DNA of 64,000 nt from Bryobacterales bacterium (GTDB lineage Bacteria; Acidobacteriota; Terriglobia; Bryobacterales; Bryobacteraceae). The stretch is taken from positions 33,361 through 97,360 of the forward strand of contig PMUP01000030.1 of assembly GCA_003166865.1 (NCBI GenBank), given 5' to 3'. A program made the translations under genes and the position numbers. The notes below the pieces were generated by a model. That model worked only from the letters and a program-made list of their open reading frames with translations, searched no databases and had not been told where the DNA came from. Shown here in pieces: positions 1-9,327 of the stretch; position 1 is the stretch's first letter, and each line of letters begins with the position of its first letter.

Positions 1-73
1 CGCAGCACGGCGATAACCTCGGACCCTGGATCGATCCCGAACCGGGGCTGCGGATTTTGCCTAGAATTGAAGA

Positions 74-343
74 ATGGCGCAAAGGTATTTCTGCGGCGAG
101 TACGACCTGATCACGGGAAAGCAATGCGGCTTGGAATCGAAGCGCGTTCACGGCGGGCACGACTTCGCAACGGAGATAATCCTGCCAACCGGCAAAACCC
201 TTGAAGAAATGCCAAGGAACCGAAAGGTTGAGCCGTTGCCGCTAGGCGTTCAGCACTGCATCCTGATTGAGTGTCCGGTGCATGGCCAAAAGTACCTCCT
301 GAAGCCCACCAGCCATCATGTGGACAAGAAGTACCTGAAGTAG
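74..343 (+). CDS. hypothetical protein (89 aa)
   Basis: Complete ORF with no larger competing ORF; no recognised motif. Confidence 0.4.
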   Translation: MAQRYFCGEYDLITGKQCGLESKRVHGGHDFATEIILPTGKTLEEMPRNRKVEPLPLGVQHCILIECPVHGQKYLLKPTSHHVDKKYLK

Positions 344-507
344 AATCCAGTAAAAGCGTTGTCCCGAATTGCCAGAGCGGAACACATGGTCGGTGACGGT
401 TCCGCACCGTGATCCGGCAACGCGAAGCGGCAGGCCGCCAGTAGCAAATCCGAGCGCCGATCTGCTACCCGGCCCAAAGATTTGCTACCACATTTGCTAC
501 CCGCTTC

Positions 508-532
508 AAAAACGCCCTCCAGTGACGGAGGG
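508..532 (-). terminator. Rho-independent terminator-like hairpin downstream of tRNA-Leu
   Basis: Minus strand CCCTCC-gtcact-GGAGGG-cg-TTTTT. Confidence 0.55.
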
Positions 533-565
533 TATTTTCGTTGCAACTCTTTTTTTTTCTGTTGG

Positions 566-650
566 TGCGGATGAGAGGACTTGAACCTCCACTCCCTTGC
601 GAGAACATGAACCTGAATCATGCGCGTCTGCCAATTCCGCCACATCCGCA
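566..650 (-). tRNA. tRNA-Leu (anticodon CAG)
   Basis: Reverse complement tgcggatgtggcggaattggcagacgcgcatgaTTCAGGTtcatg...gGTTCAAGTCCtctcatccgca: 7-bp acceptor stem, long variable arm, anticodon loop TTCAGGT, T-loop GTTCAAGTC. Confidence 0.95.
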
Positions 651-666
651 GGATGGTGGGCCGATC

Positions 667-1152
667 TTATTGTCGAGTAGGCCGCTTGCGGCTGTCAACC
701 CGCACGGCAGCCGTTACCGTCTCCGACCCCACCGTCTTGCGCGACCGCAGCCGCTCAATCAAAACCAACACGCGCCGCTCAATCTCATCGCGCACCTCGC
801 GGAAGACTTCTTCCGGCTCGCCGATCGGATCGGGAACGTCCCATTCTTCCACCGCCACCGGATTTCTCAACTGCAGCTCGTAACCAGACATGTTGATGAT
901 CAGGTCCACGCCGTCCATGCCGCCCCCGACGCGATCAATGCCCCGGCCCATCTCCTTGGGATAGAAATCGCCTAAGTCGATATCTTTTTCGAGCATTACC
1001 ACGTGCGTGAGCGGGGCCACAGCCAGCGCTGGCGCAAGTCCAGCGCTCTGCGCTTCCAACACGTCCGAGCCGTGCGTGCGCGCGAAAGCCTCCGCCATTG
1101 GGCTTCGGCAAGCGTTGCCGAGGCATACGAATAACACCCGAGTAATTGCCAC
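667..1152 (-). CDS. low-molecular-weight protein tyrosine phosphatase / arsenate reductase-like
   Basis: N-terminal VLFVCLGNACRSPMAEA (CX5R loop) and DPIGEP near C-terminus. Confidence 0.85.
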   Translation of the reverse strand: MAITRVLFVCLGNACRSPMAEAFARTHGSDVLEAQSAGLAPALAVAPLTHVVMLEKDIDLGDFYPKEMGRGIDRVGGGMDGVDLIINMSGYELQLRNPVAVEEWDVPDPIGEPEEVFREVRDEIERRVLVLIERLRSRKTVGSETVTAAVRVDSRKRPTRQ

Positions 1153-1192
1153 TGATTATTAGTCTACCGGAGCACGCGCACTTCTCAGCCGT

Positions 1193-1768
1193 CTAAGGGA
1201 TTTTCTCCAGGAACATAAGGTGAACGCGGGCATCGCCGGTGAGTTCCGGATGAAACGTCGCGGCCAAATGCCGGCCTTGCTCCACCAACACCGGATCGCC
1301 CTCGTAACTCGCAAGCACCTTGGCGTCCCTGCCAACCCGCCGAATAATCGGAGCGCGTATGAACACTGCTTCCAGACCGCCGTCCATTCCTTGAGGATTC
1401 AGATGGGCGATCCGGCTGTCGAGCTGGCGGCCATAGGCATTGCGCTCCACCTGGATGTCCATCAGCCCGAGCGAAACCTGCGGTGAGTTGGCAACATCGG
1501 TGGCGAGCAGGATCGCGCCCGCGCATGTTCCAAAAATCGGCCGCCGCCGGCCGAACTCGCGCAGAGGATCGAGCAGCTTCTCTTCTTCCAGCAGCTTCAC
1601 CATGGTGCTGCTTTCGCCGCCCGGAATGATCAGCCCCTGAACGCCCTCCAGATCGCCGGCGGTGCGAACTTCCACCGCTTCCGCGCCCGCGCGCTCGAGC
1701 GCCCGCTGGTGCGCCTGAAAATCCCCTTGCAGCGCGAGCACTCCCACGCGCTTCTTACCGGCCATCAC
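1193..1768 (-). CDS. pdxT: pyridoxal 5'-phosphate synthase glutaminase subunit PdxT
   Basis: [43 protein letters not shown]; overlaps pdxS by 4 nt. Confidence 0.95.
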   Translation of the reverse strand: MMAGKKRVGVLALQGDFQAHQRALERAGAEAVEVRTAGDLEGVQGLIIPGGESSTMVKLLEEEKLLDPLREFGRRRPIFGTCAGAILLATDVANSPQVSLGLMDIQVERNAYGRQLDSRIAHLNPQGMDGGLEAVFIRAPIIRRVGRDAKVLASYEGDPVLVEQGRHLAATFHPELTGDARVHLMFLEKIP

Positions 1769-2649
1769 CAGCCTCGCGTTTGCAGCAGCTCCGACTCCGG
1801 CAACTTCGCGATGTCGATTCCAAACATGGCCGCCCCCAGCTCTTCGCTGGCTTCCAGCAGTTTGGCGGGATCGTTAAAGTAAGTGGCCGCCTTCACGATC
1901 GCGCGGGCGCGCGCTTCGGGATCCGACGACTTAAAGATCCCCGAGCCGACGAACACCGCCTCGGCGCCCAGTTGCATCACCAACGCAGCGTCGGCGGGCG
2001 TGGCAATGCCTCCGGCCGAGAAGTTGGGAACCGGCAGCTTGCCGTGCTTGGCTACGTATTCAATCAGCTCGAGCGGCGCTTGATGCTTTTTCGATTCGGC
2101 CACCAATTCCTCGTGCCCCAGCACCGTGAGCTGTTTCATTTCCTTCACGATGGTGCGGATATGGCGCACCGCCTCCACGATGTTCCCCGAACCCGCTTCG
2201 CCCTTAGTGCGGATCATGGCCGCGCCCTCGGCAATCCGGCGCAGAGCTTCGCCCAGATTCCGCGCTCCGCACACGAACGGCACTTTGAAGTCCCGCTTGT
2301 CGATGTGGTGCTCTTCGTCGGCCGGCGTCAGCACTTCGCTTTCGTCGATGTAATCCACCGCCAAGGCTTCCAGGATCCGCGCCTCCATGAAATGACCGAT
2401 GCGAGCCTTGGCCATCACCGGGATGCTGACCTGCTGCATGATCTCGCGGATTTTCCCGATCGGCGCCATGCGCGCCACTCCGCCCTCTTTGCGAATGTCG
2501 GCGGGCACGCGTTCCAGCGCCATCACAGCGGTGGCGCCGGCCTTCTCGGCAATCACCGCCTGTTCGGCGTTGGTGACGTCCATGATCACGCCGCCCTTGA
2601 GCATCTCGGCCAGCCCAGCCTTCAGGCGAAAGCTTTCATCCAAAAACAT
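1765..2649 (-). CDS. pdxS: pyridoxal 5'-phosphate synthase lyase subunit PdxS
   Basis: [43 protein letters not shown]; start at MFLDESF (ORF track extension upstream is spurious). Confidence 0.95.
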   Translation of the reverse strand: MFLDESFRLKAGLAEMLKGGVIMDVTNAEQAVIAEKAGATAVMALERVPADIRKEGGVARMAPIGKIREIMQQVSIPVMAKARIGHFMEARILEALAVDYIDESEVLTPADEEHHIDKRDFKVPFVCGARNLGEALRRIAEGAAMIRTKGEAGSGNIVEAVRHIRTIVKEMKQLTVLGHEELVAESKKHQAPLELIEYVAKHGKLPVPNFSAGGIATPADAALVMQLGAEAVFVGSGIFKSSDPEARARAIVKAATYFNDPAKLLEASEELGAAMFGIDIAKLPESELLQTRGW

Positions 2650-2663
2650 AACGTTCTCCTCTC

Positions 2664-4106
2664 CTATACGAGCGCCGTGGCTTCGGCCAGCGGCGTATGC
2701 GCGCGCACGCGCTCCAATTCTTCTTGAAATATACGGCCTAAAATCGTCAGCCCCGAGCGGATTTCCTCCGGCGTCATCCCCGCAAAGCTGATGCGCAGAC
2801 CATTCGGCTGCGGTCGCGACACCGCAAAGTATCTTCCCGGCAAATACGTCACGCCTTCGCGCTCGGCGCGCGGCAACAATTCCGCGGCATCCAGAGCGCC
2901 GGGCAGTTCCACCCACAAGCTCATCCCTCCGCGCGGACGCGTGAATTTCGTGCCGGAAGGGAGATACGCGGCGCAAGCCTCAAGCGCGGCCTCCAATCGC
3001 TCGCGCCCGGCCACCAGCATGCGCTGTCGATGCTGCTCCAAGCGACCCGACTCGGCGAACCGCAGCAGCACCGCCTGCGAGAGCTGATCGGTGTGCAGAT
3101 CGCTCCACTGTTTCGTCTCCGTCAGCCTTTCAATCAGCGGACGCGGCGCGATCACCCATCCCACGCGCAGCCCCGGAAAAGCCACCTTCGAAAAGCTGCG
3201 CAGCAAAATCGTATCACCGGTATCGTCCAGCCGCTTGATCGCGGCGATCGGCTCGCCTTCATAAGCCAGCGCGCCGTAAATGTCGTTCTCGATCACCATC
3301 ACGCCCGCGGCCTGCGTGATTCGAAGCAGGCTCTTGCGCGCGGCCAGAGGCATGGTGGAACCCGTTGGATTCTGAAAATTCGGAGTCACGCAAAGCAGCA
3401 GCGGACGCTCGCGCGCAATGGTGCGCTCGAGGACTTCCAGGTCCATCCCTTGACGGCCCACTGGAACGCCGATCAATCGAGCGCCCGCGCGCTCAAACAC
3501 ACTGCGAGCACCCGGATACACTGGGTCCTCCATCAGCACCGGGGTCCCTTGACCGATGGTGCGTTGCAGCAAGTCGAAAGCTTGCTGGCAGCCGCTGGTG
3601 ATCAGGATGTCGTCCGATTCGCGCGCCACGCCTTCGGCACGCGCTTGTTCCAGCAGATAGCGCCGCAGCGGCGGATAGCCGGACGGAGAGCCGAGCTGGA
3701 GAATAGACGCCGCGTCATCGCTCGCGATCACTTCAGCGCAAGTCTTGCGAAACTCCTCCAGCGGGAACAGCAGCTCGGAAGGACGCGAGCGCGAAAAGCT
3801 GCTGGGGCCCGAGTACGCCGCCGCGCCGTTCCAACTGGCCGCACTGCCGTGCTCGAAATTGGTTCCGCCCGATACGAAGCTTCCCCGCCCTACATGACCG
3901 GTGATCAAGCCCTCGGACTCGAGCAGCGCGTAGGCCGCCGAGACCGTTGTCCTGTTCAGTCCAATCTGGCCAGCCAATTCGCGAGTGGCTGGCAAGCGGC
4001 TACCCCTGGAAACGGCCCCCGACTCAATCAACCCCTTCATCTGAGCGTGGAGCTGACGGAAAAGAGGGGTCTTATCCCGTGGATTCAATGGGGCGATCGG
4101 AAGCAT
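2664..4106 (-). CDS. pdxR: MocR/PdxR-type GntR-family regulator with aminotransferase domain
   Basis: N-terminal wHTH ([17 protein letters not shown]...[30 protein letters not shown]) fused to PLP aminotransferase ([15 protein letters not shown]); adjacent to pdxST. Start could be 4130. Confidence 0.88.
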   Translation of the reverse strand: MLPIAPLNPRDKTPLFRQLHAQMKGLIESGAVSRGSRLPATRELAGQIGLNRTTVSAAYALLESEGLITGHVGRGSFVSGGTNFEHGSAASWNGAAAYSGPSSFSRSRPSELLFPLEEFRKTCAEVIASDDAASILQLGSPSGYPPLRRYLLEQARAEGVARESDDILITSGCQQAFDLLQRTIGQGTPVLMEDPVYPGARSVFERAGARLIGVPVGRQGMDLEVLERTIARERPLLLCVTPNFQNPTGSTMPLAARKSLLRITQAAGVMVIENDIYGALAYEGEPIAAIKRLDDTGDTILLRSFSKVAFPGLRVGWVIAPRPLIERLTETKQWSDLHTDQLSQAVLLRFAESGRLEQHRQRMLVAGRERLEAALEACAAYLPSGTKFTRPRGGMSLWVELPGALDAAELLPRAEREGVTYLPGRYFAVSRPQPNGLRISFAGMTPEEIRSGLTILGRIFQEELERVRAHTPLAEATALV

Positions 4107-4142
4107 GCCAAACCATCCAAAGCATATCACATTGGTTGGCCG
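3958..4142. repeat. left copy of ~185-bp direct repeat (pdxR 5' end plus upstream DNA)
   Basis: agtccaatctg...acattggttggccg matches 6750-6934 at about 90% by eye. Confidence 0.9.
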
Positions 4143-4367
4143 GCGGGTGCGTCAAGTCTCCGGCGTGGCCATCCACGACCAACCCCCCACCTCCCCGAAA
4201 ACGGGACCTCTGGCTCGGATCGAATACCCCCTGTGGCGGGCCATAGATAACCCATAGCCAAGCCGACGCCTATGTTTCAGCTAGCCTCAGACACGCGCAG
4301 TCTCGATCGCAAGAGCGATCTCCCTGGTGGCACATCGCTTCGGCTGTATACTTCAAACGAGGGCCTC

Positions 4368-5630
4368 ATGCCGAAGCAGCCAAGCACAACCTCGCCTCTC
4401 GATCGACGCCAACGCTTCAGAGCATTCATGAAGCGATTCAACCCAACAGCGTCGGCGAAGGTTGCCATCGGGGAGGGGCTAATCTGCCAGCACGCTGGAC
4501 GTTCTGTATTCAAGAAGCTTGCGGCAGGCGCCGACTTGACCCTCGGTAGCCAGCAACTTCTGGTCGGTGGAATCGGCTCCGGCAAAACCACGGAGCTAAT
4601 GCTCGCCGAGCGAGAGTTGGCTCGCAACGAGAGTATGTCGCCTCTGTATATCGACGTGTCGGCTGAAACCGATTTGAGCACCGTGAATTCAGGCGCACTC
4701 CTGGCGAGCCTAGGAATGCATACCTGGAGGGCAATCGCATCGAAGTTCAATCCTCCCGAAGGGCTGTCTGAGGTTTACACCGCAGTCAGGAACGCGGCCT
4801 TTGGGCATCAAAAGCAAGTTTGGGTGGAAGATTTCCCCGAGCCCGATTTCGACGACTACGATCGGCGCGAAGACTACGACGAGTCAGGACACTGGAAGAC
4901 GATCAACGTGCCCGGGAAGCTCAAGCCGCCTTTTCCGGCATTTCGGAGAGACGTAAAGGACCTGGCGGGGCTGGTGTCGAAGCTAACAGGTTTTCTGAAA
5001 GACCAGGGAACCGAACTCGTTGCCGTGTTTGACGGTCTAGATCGTCTGATAAAGGCTGACCAGTTTTGGTCCGTCGCGGAACAAGACTTCCGTGCAATTA
5101 GGCCGCTTGAGGTCTCGGTATTGGCTGCTGGCCCGCTCTCGATCCTTTACGGCCAAGGTCGACAAGTCAAGGACTATTTTGACGAGGTCCATTACCTGCC
5201 ACCTGCCGTGGCCGATCCGAGAGTATCGTCCTTCCTAATTGACATTCTCCGCGCAAGAGGTGCCGATGAACTGATGCGTTTCGACCTGATGCAGAAACTT
5301 TGTCTGGCATCGGGTGGCGTCCTGCGCGACCTGATCTCGCTCGCCCGGAATGCGGGAGAGAACGCATATCTAGAGGACGCTGATAATATCGAGGCATCCC
5401 ACGTAGACCGGGCAATTGAACAACTCGGTAACAGCTATCTGCTGGGTCTTGGTACGCGCCAAAAGGTGGACCTCAGAAAACTGTTGCGGGGAGATGGTTT
5501 TGCTCCGTCTGATTCAACAAGCATGGAGCTATTGATCACCAGGCGGGTTCTGGAGCAATCCGAGTCTAGATACGAAGTGCATCCCGCATTGGCCACGGTT
5601 CTGTCGCAAACCTCGAATGATCCGGAATGA
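4368..5630 (+). CDS. P-loop (AAA/STAND-like) ATPase
   Basis: Walker A LLVGGIGSGKTTEL, Walker B ELVAVFDGLDRL, C-terminal winged-helix-like segment; GAGG upstream of ATG 4368. Confidence 0.75.
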   Translation: MPKQPSTTSPLDRRQRFRAFMKRFNPTASAKVAIGEGLICQHAGRSVFKKLAAGADLTLGSQQLLVGGIGSGKTTELMLAERELARNESMSPLYIDVSAETDLSTVNSGALLASLGMHTWRAIASKFNPPEGLSEVYTAVRNAAFGHQKQVWVEDFPEPDFDDYDRREDYDESGHWKTINVPGKLKPPFPAFRRDVKDLAGLVSKLTGFLKDQGTELVAVFDGLDRLIKADQFWSVAEQDFRAIRPLEVSVLAAGPLSILYGQGRQVKDYFDEVHYLPPAVADPRVSSFLIDILRARGADELMRFDLMQKLCLASGGVLRDLISLARNAGENAYLEDADNIEASHVDRAIEQLGNSYLLGLGTRQKVDLRKLLRGDGFAPSDSTSMELLITRRVLEQSESRYEVHPALATVLSQTSNDPE

Positions 5631-6217
5631 GCTTCAAGTCGGCTCCCATATTTGAAATAGTTCGGCTGATCGACCTTCAACCGCCGGGCGAGACCGGATT
5701 CTGCATGTTAGTTGACGCGTCCTCCGAGCCACGACTGGTCCGAGACCTCCAAGAAGAGCTGGCCGTTCAGAATGCAGGATCTCTGGGCGTCATAGATGTC
5801 AGGGACGAAACGGTGCCCGCCCTGGTCGAGCAACTACGCAAGATACAAAACGCCGTAGTGCTCATGCACGGCTTCGACGGATGGAACGAGGGCACATTTG
5901 CTTCATTGGACGTCAATCGAAGTAGGCTCGAAACCGGCAGTTTTCTCGTGTTCAGCGTCGACTTGGAGACAGCCGGCCGGTTTCTTGACAGCGCACCTAA
6001 CATACGTAGCTTCTTGGGATCGAACATCTTTGTGGCCGCACCCGATCCATCAGCGATGGGCCCCGAAGAGATCGCTGATCGTCTGGCTCAGCTAAGAAGG
6101 TACTACGACCTAAGCGACGCAGAGGTAATTCAACGAGCTGCAAATAGGGATCTTCCTTCTGAGCCACACTTCATAGAATGGCTGATCCTCTTGGGGAGAA
6201 GCGAGCTTGCCCGTTAG
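5627..6217 (+). CDS. hypothetical protein, possible degenerate NTPase-like partner
   Basis: ATGA overlap with the upstream ATPase; contains VVLMHGFD and a FLVFSVDLETAGRFL...NIFVA segment but no Walker A. Confidence 0.7.
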   Translation: MSFKSAPIFEIVRLIDLQPPGETGFCMLVDASSEPRLVRDLQEELAVQNAGSLGVIDVRDETVPALVEQLRKIQNAVVLMHGFDGWNEGTFASLDVNRSRLETGSFLVFSVDLETAGRFLDSAPNIRSFLGSNIFVAAPDPSAMGPEEIADRLAQLRRYYDLSDAEVIQRAANRDLPSEPHFIEWLILLGRSELAR

Positions 6218-6749
6218 GCCTTGGAATCGGGTAGAAGCGGCCAAAGCCTTAGAGGCAAGAACCGAAGCAGACCTAGCCAACATCAGCCTCCCCCCACCGC
6301 ATGAGTACTTCAGGGATATTCGCATTTACCGTCAGCGAGCCACCGACGGCGGGCGTACCAGAAACGGTGTGCACGTCCTGTCACGGCACAGTCTCGGAAA
6401 CGGCGACACCCAGATTAACGCTGGTCCCACGATTTTCCGCGACCCGTGCGAGAACTGCATCCAGTTCCGTTCAGGCGCACAACTCGCGTTCGGAGTCACG
6501 CTACGTTTCGACGGCGCACAAAGCACTCTGCTTGCGTACCGGTTTTATCTCTCGCTTCTTCCAGCTAGTGGTCTTCGATTCGTTCGGATCGACCTCAATG
6601 CCCCAAAGGAAACTTACGATCCACTACATATGCCCCGGTGCCATATGCATCCCGGATTCGAGGGAATTCATATGCCTTTCCCCGTGATGACGCCCATCGA
6701 AGTTCTGGACCGCATCGTCCATGTTATCGAACCGCATTTCACCCCGTAA
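6207..6749 (+). CDS. hypothetical protein (180 aa), unknown family
   Basis: TTG start overlaps the upstream gene by 11 nt; His/Cys-containing C-terminal half (MPRCHMHPGFEGIHMPFPVMTPIEVLDRIVHVI). Confidence 0.6.
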   Translation: MPVRPWNRVEAAKALEARTEADLANISLPPPHEYFRDIRIYRQRATDGGRTRNGVHVLSRHSLGNGDTQINAGPTIFRDPCENCIQFRSGAQLAFGVTLRFDGAQSTLLAYRFYLSLLPASGLRFVRIDLNAPKETYDPLHMPRCHMHPGFEGIHMPFPVMTPIEVLDRIVHVIEPHFTP

Positions 6750-6934
6750 AGTCCAATCTGACCAGCCAATTCGCGAGTGGCTGGCAAGCGGCTGCCTTTG
6801 GACAATTCACCCGACTCAATCAACCCCTTCATTTGAGCATGGAGCTGACGGAAAAGAGGGGTCTTATCCCGCGGATTCAGTGGCGTGATGGGAAGCATGC
6901 CAAACCATCCAAAGCATATCACATTGGGTGGCCG
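6750..6934. repeat. right copy of ~185-bp direct repeat (truncated pdxR 5' end)
   Basis: Minus strand encodes [57 protein letters not shown], then diverges. Confidence 0.9.
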
Positions 6935-6981
6935 CGCGAACTTGCTTGACAATAACTTATTACTTATATAATCTACTAACT

Positions 6982-7329
6982 ATGCAGATGACGTCAAATC
7001 TCGATGCCGCCTTCTCTGCCCTGGCCGACCCCACGCGTCGTGCGATTCTTGCACGCCTTGCCCAAGGAGAAGCCACGGTGATGCAACTCGCGCAGCCGTT
7101 CGAAATGACGCAACCGGCCATCTCGCAACACCTGAAGGTGCTCGAGCAGGCGGGACTCATTGCCCGTCGAGTCGACGGGACCAAGCGCCCTCGCCGCCTG
7201 GTTGAAGCAGGTATCGAAGCCATGGACCAATGGCTCGCGATGGTGCGAACAGCTCTGACGAAAAACTACGACCGGCTGGACCAGGTTCTGGCCGCTATGG
7301 AACCAGAGAAAGGAAAGGAAACGCGATGA
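6982..7329 (+). CDS. ArsR-family transcriptional regulator
   Basis: DAAFSALADPTRRAILARLAQGEATVMQLAQPFEMTQPAISQHLKVLEQAGLI. Confidence 0.9.
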   Translation: MQMTSNLDAAFSALADPTRRAILARLAQGEATVMQLAQPFEMTQPAISQHLKVLEQAGLIARRVDGTKRPRRLVEAGIEAMDQWLAMVRTALTKNYDRLDQVLAAMEPEKGKETR

Positions 7330-7799
7330 GCAAGCTGACGCTTAAGACAGAAGGCGATACACATATTGTGGTGACCAGGCGCTTCGCGGCGCCTCCGGAA
7401 GCTGTGTACCGCGCGCACACCGAGCCGAAATTAATCCAGCAATGGTTGCTCGGTCCCGAGGGATGGACCATGCCCGTCTGCATCAGCGATGCTCAGACGG
7501 GCGGAAAGATCCGCTACGAATGGACGAACGGCAAAGGTGGCGGATTTCATCTGACCGGTGAATATCTGGAACTCGAGCCTTTCGGCAGAATCGTACATGT
7601 GGAACGGATGTACCTGCCCGACCCGACGCCGGATAATCACGTGGAAACGCGTTTCGATGCGGATGGCGCCGGAACGTTGATGACGCTGCGCATGACCCTG
7701 CCCGATGCCCAAACGCGAGCGGCCATGCTGGCTACCGGCATGGAGCTCGGAATGGAAGTGAGCTACGTTCGGCTGGAGAACATTACTTGCAAAACTTAG
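7326..7799 (+). CDS. SRPBCC / AHSA1-family protein
   Basis: VVTRRFAAPPEAVYRAHTEPKLIQQWL...GGKIRYEW; ATGA overlap with arsR-like gene. Confidence 0.88.
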   Translation: MSKLTLKTEGDTHIVVTRRFAAPPEAVYRAHTEPKLIQQWLLGPEGWTMPVCISDAQTGGKIRYEWTNGKGGGFHLTGEYLELEPFGRIVHVERMYLPDPTPDNHVETRFDADGAGTLMTLRMTLPDAQTRAAMLATGMELGMEVSYVRLENITCKT

Positions 7800-7810
7800 T
7801 TGCAAGTTTT
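7785..7810 (+). terminator. hairpin terminator overlapping stop codon
   Basis: ACTTGCAA-aacttag-TTGCAAGT-TTT. Confidence 0.5.
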
Positions 7811-7864
7811 CGCCTCGACGGCTCATTCATACCTAGGAACGTACGAGAAAAGGGGCGACTAACG

Positions 7865-8203
7865 ATGCACTTGCGTGTTGACTGCTGTGTCTTGTGTACT
7901 GTTTTGGTGTTTGGGCTCGCCGGCTGTGGCGGAGCGGGCTCCGAACCATCCGAAGCACAGATGAAAGACGCGATGGAGTATGCCATGAACCACCCGCCGG
8001 GCGTAGTCAACAGCGAGCCAATCAAGATCACCTTTTTCAAGAAGGAGGCTTGCGACAAACCGGCTGAGCAGGGTTTCCGATGCACTTTCACCGTGATGGT
8101 CGCGTCAGCGAATATCGGCGCCGGGATGTACAACAACATATCCATGGGCTATTTTTATAAGGACAAGGATTCAGGCAAGTGGATGATGCGGCCGCCGTTC
8201 TAA
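7865..8203 (+). CDS. small putative lipoprotein
   Basis: Signal peptide with lipobox VFGLAGCGG. Confidence 0.6.
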   Translation: MHLRVDCCVLCTVLVFGLAGCGGAGSEPSEAQMKDAMEYAMNHPPGVVNSEPIKITFFKKEACDKPAEQGFRCTFTVMVASANIGAGMYNNISMGYFYKDKDSGKWMMRPPF

Positions 8204-8229
8204 GAACGCAGAGCTCGGGTACTTGCCGG

Positions 8230-8560
8230 CTCGGCCGACACAATGTCCGCTCCAAGCGGGTCAGGCTTACAGCTCCGCACCTGAAGGTTCCAGCACAATT
8301 CAACCGCGCGGACTGCACGCCTCGGCAAGCCCGTGCGGGATTGGCCGAGAGCGCCGCTCGCTGCGCGGAGATGCTCGCTGAGGCGCTCGGCGGTGCTGGG
8401 GGCCGCGTCGCGAAGTTTCTCAGAGACGGCTGGGCGCGGCCTTGGCCGGTTGGCCTGGAAATGCTGTGCTACATGCTTTCTCACGAAGCCCACCATCGCG
8501 AGTCGCCTGGCCTGGCGAGTGCGCCGTAAACCATGCTCCGTAAATCAGGCGCTATCCGCT
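8230..8560 (+). pseudogene. decayed DinB-family protein fragment
   Basis: LKVPAQFNRADCTPRQARAGLAESAARCAEMLAEALGG...MLCYMLSHEAHHRE then early stop. Confidence 0.5.
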
Positions 8561-8696
8561 TCCCGATCGGCTACACTTAGCTGAATCAGCGTATGCCGCT
8601 CCTGCGCGATCCGGATCGTATCGCTCGCTTCCCGCTCCCGCTAAAGGAAGCGGTTGCGATCTCCAGGCAAATCATCGAAGGGCTGCCATCCACACG

Positions 8697-9245
8697 TTGA
8701 AGATTGCGGCGTATTGCGTCTATCTCGCGGCTTGGTTGGTATTCGCCATGGGCGCCGTGGCGGGCGCATTGCCGCGGCTACGCAGGCAGACCGCCGCGAC
8801 GACGGCGATCACAGCGCCGGTGCTCCTCGGCAGTCTGCTGCAGGCCCTCGCGGCATTCGCGGTTACCAGGTCCATGGGCAGTGGACCGCTACACCCTCGG
8901 ATGTTTGAATTGGCCGGTGCGCTCGTGCTTGCACCACTCGGCGCGGCTCTATTTGTATGGGCGCTTCGATCCGTACCCCGGAATGCTCACGGCGATACAT
9001 TGGTCACCGGAGGCGCCTACTGGTGGCTGCGCAACCCGATCTATCTGGCTTTCCTCGCGATGCTGCTGGCCACCGGCTTCCTCATTTCGGATGGCATCAA
9101 ATTGATCCCGCCGGTGCTGCTGTACCTGGCTGGGTCGGAGTTGCGGATCGCTTCCGAAGAACGTGAACTCGCCCAGAAGTTTCCGCAGGATTATGCGATG
9201 TACCGGAGCCGGACACGCTGGCGTTATCTCCCATGGTTACGGTGA
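8697..9245 (+). CDS. isoprenylcysteine carboxyl methyltransferase-like membrane methyltransferase
   Basis: TGAYWWLRNPIYLAFL...EERELAQKFPQDYAMYRSRTRWRYLP; TTG start. Confidence 0.7.
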   Translation: MKIAAYCVYLAAWLVFAMGAVAGALPRLRRQTAATTAITAPVLLGSLLQALAAFAVTRSMGSGPLHPRMFELAGALVLAPLGAALFVWALRSVPRNAHGDTLVTGGAYWWLRNPIYLAFLAMLLATGFLISDGIKLIPPVLLYLAGSELRIASEERELAQKFPQDYAMYRSRTRWRYLPWLR

Positions 9246-9327
9246 AAATCAGACGTTGGCCAGCGCTCCCACAACCCACCTCCCGCCCGGCTTGCGCAAC
9301 GTGCGCACCACCTGCTAGCATTCGCGT

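Noticed and set aside
316-645. 109-aa minus-strand ORF (MWRNWQTRMIQVHVLAREWRFKSSHPHQ...)
   Set aside because: Reads through tRNA-Leu; a classic spurious ORF pattern.
1780-2727. 315-aa plus-strand ORF
   Set aside because: Antisense to pdxS; GC-rich shadow ORF with low-complexity His/Arg composition.
3030-4250. 406-aa plus-strand ORF
   Set aside because: Antisense to pdxR; no coding signature.
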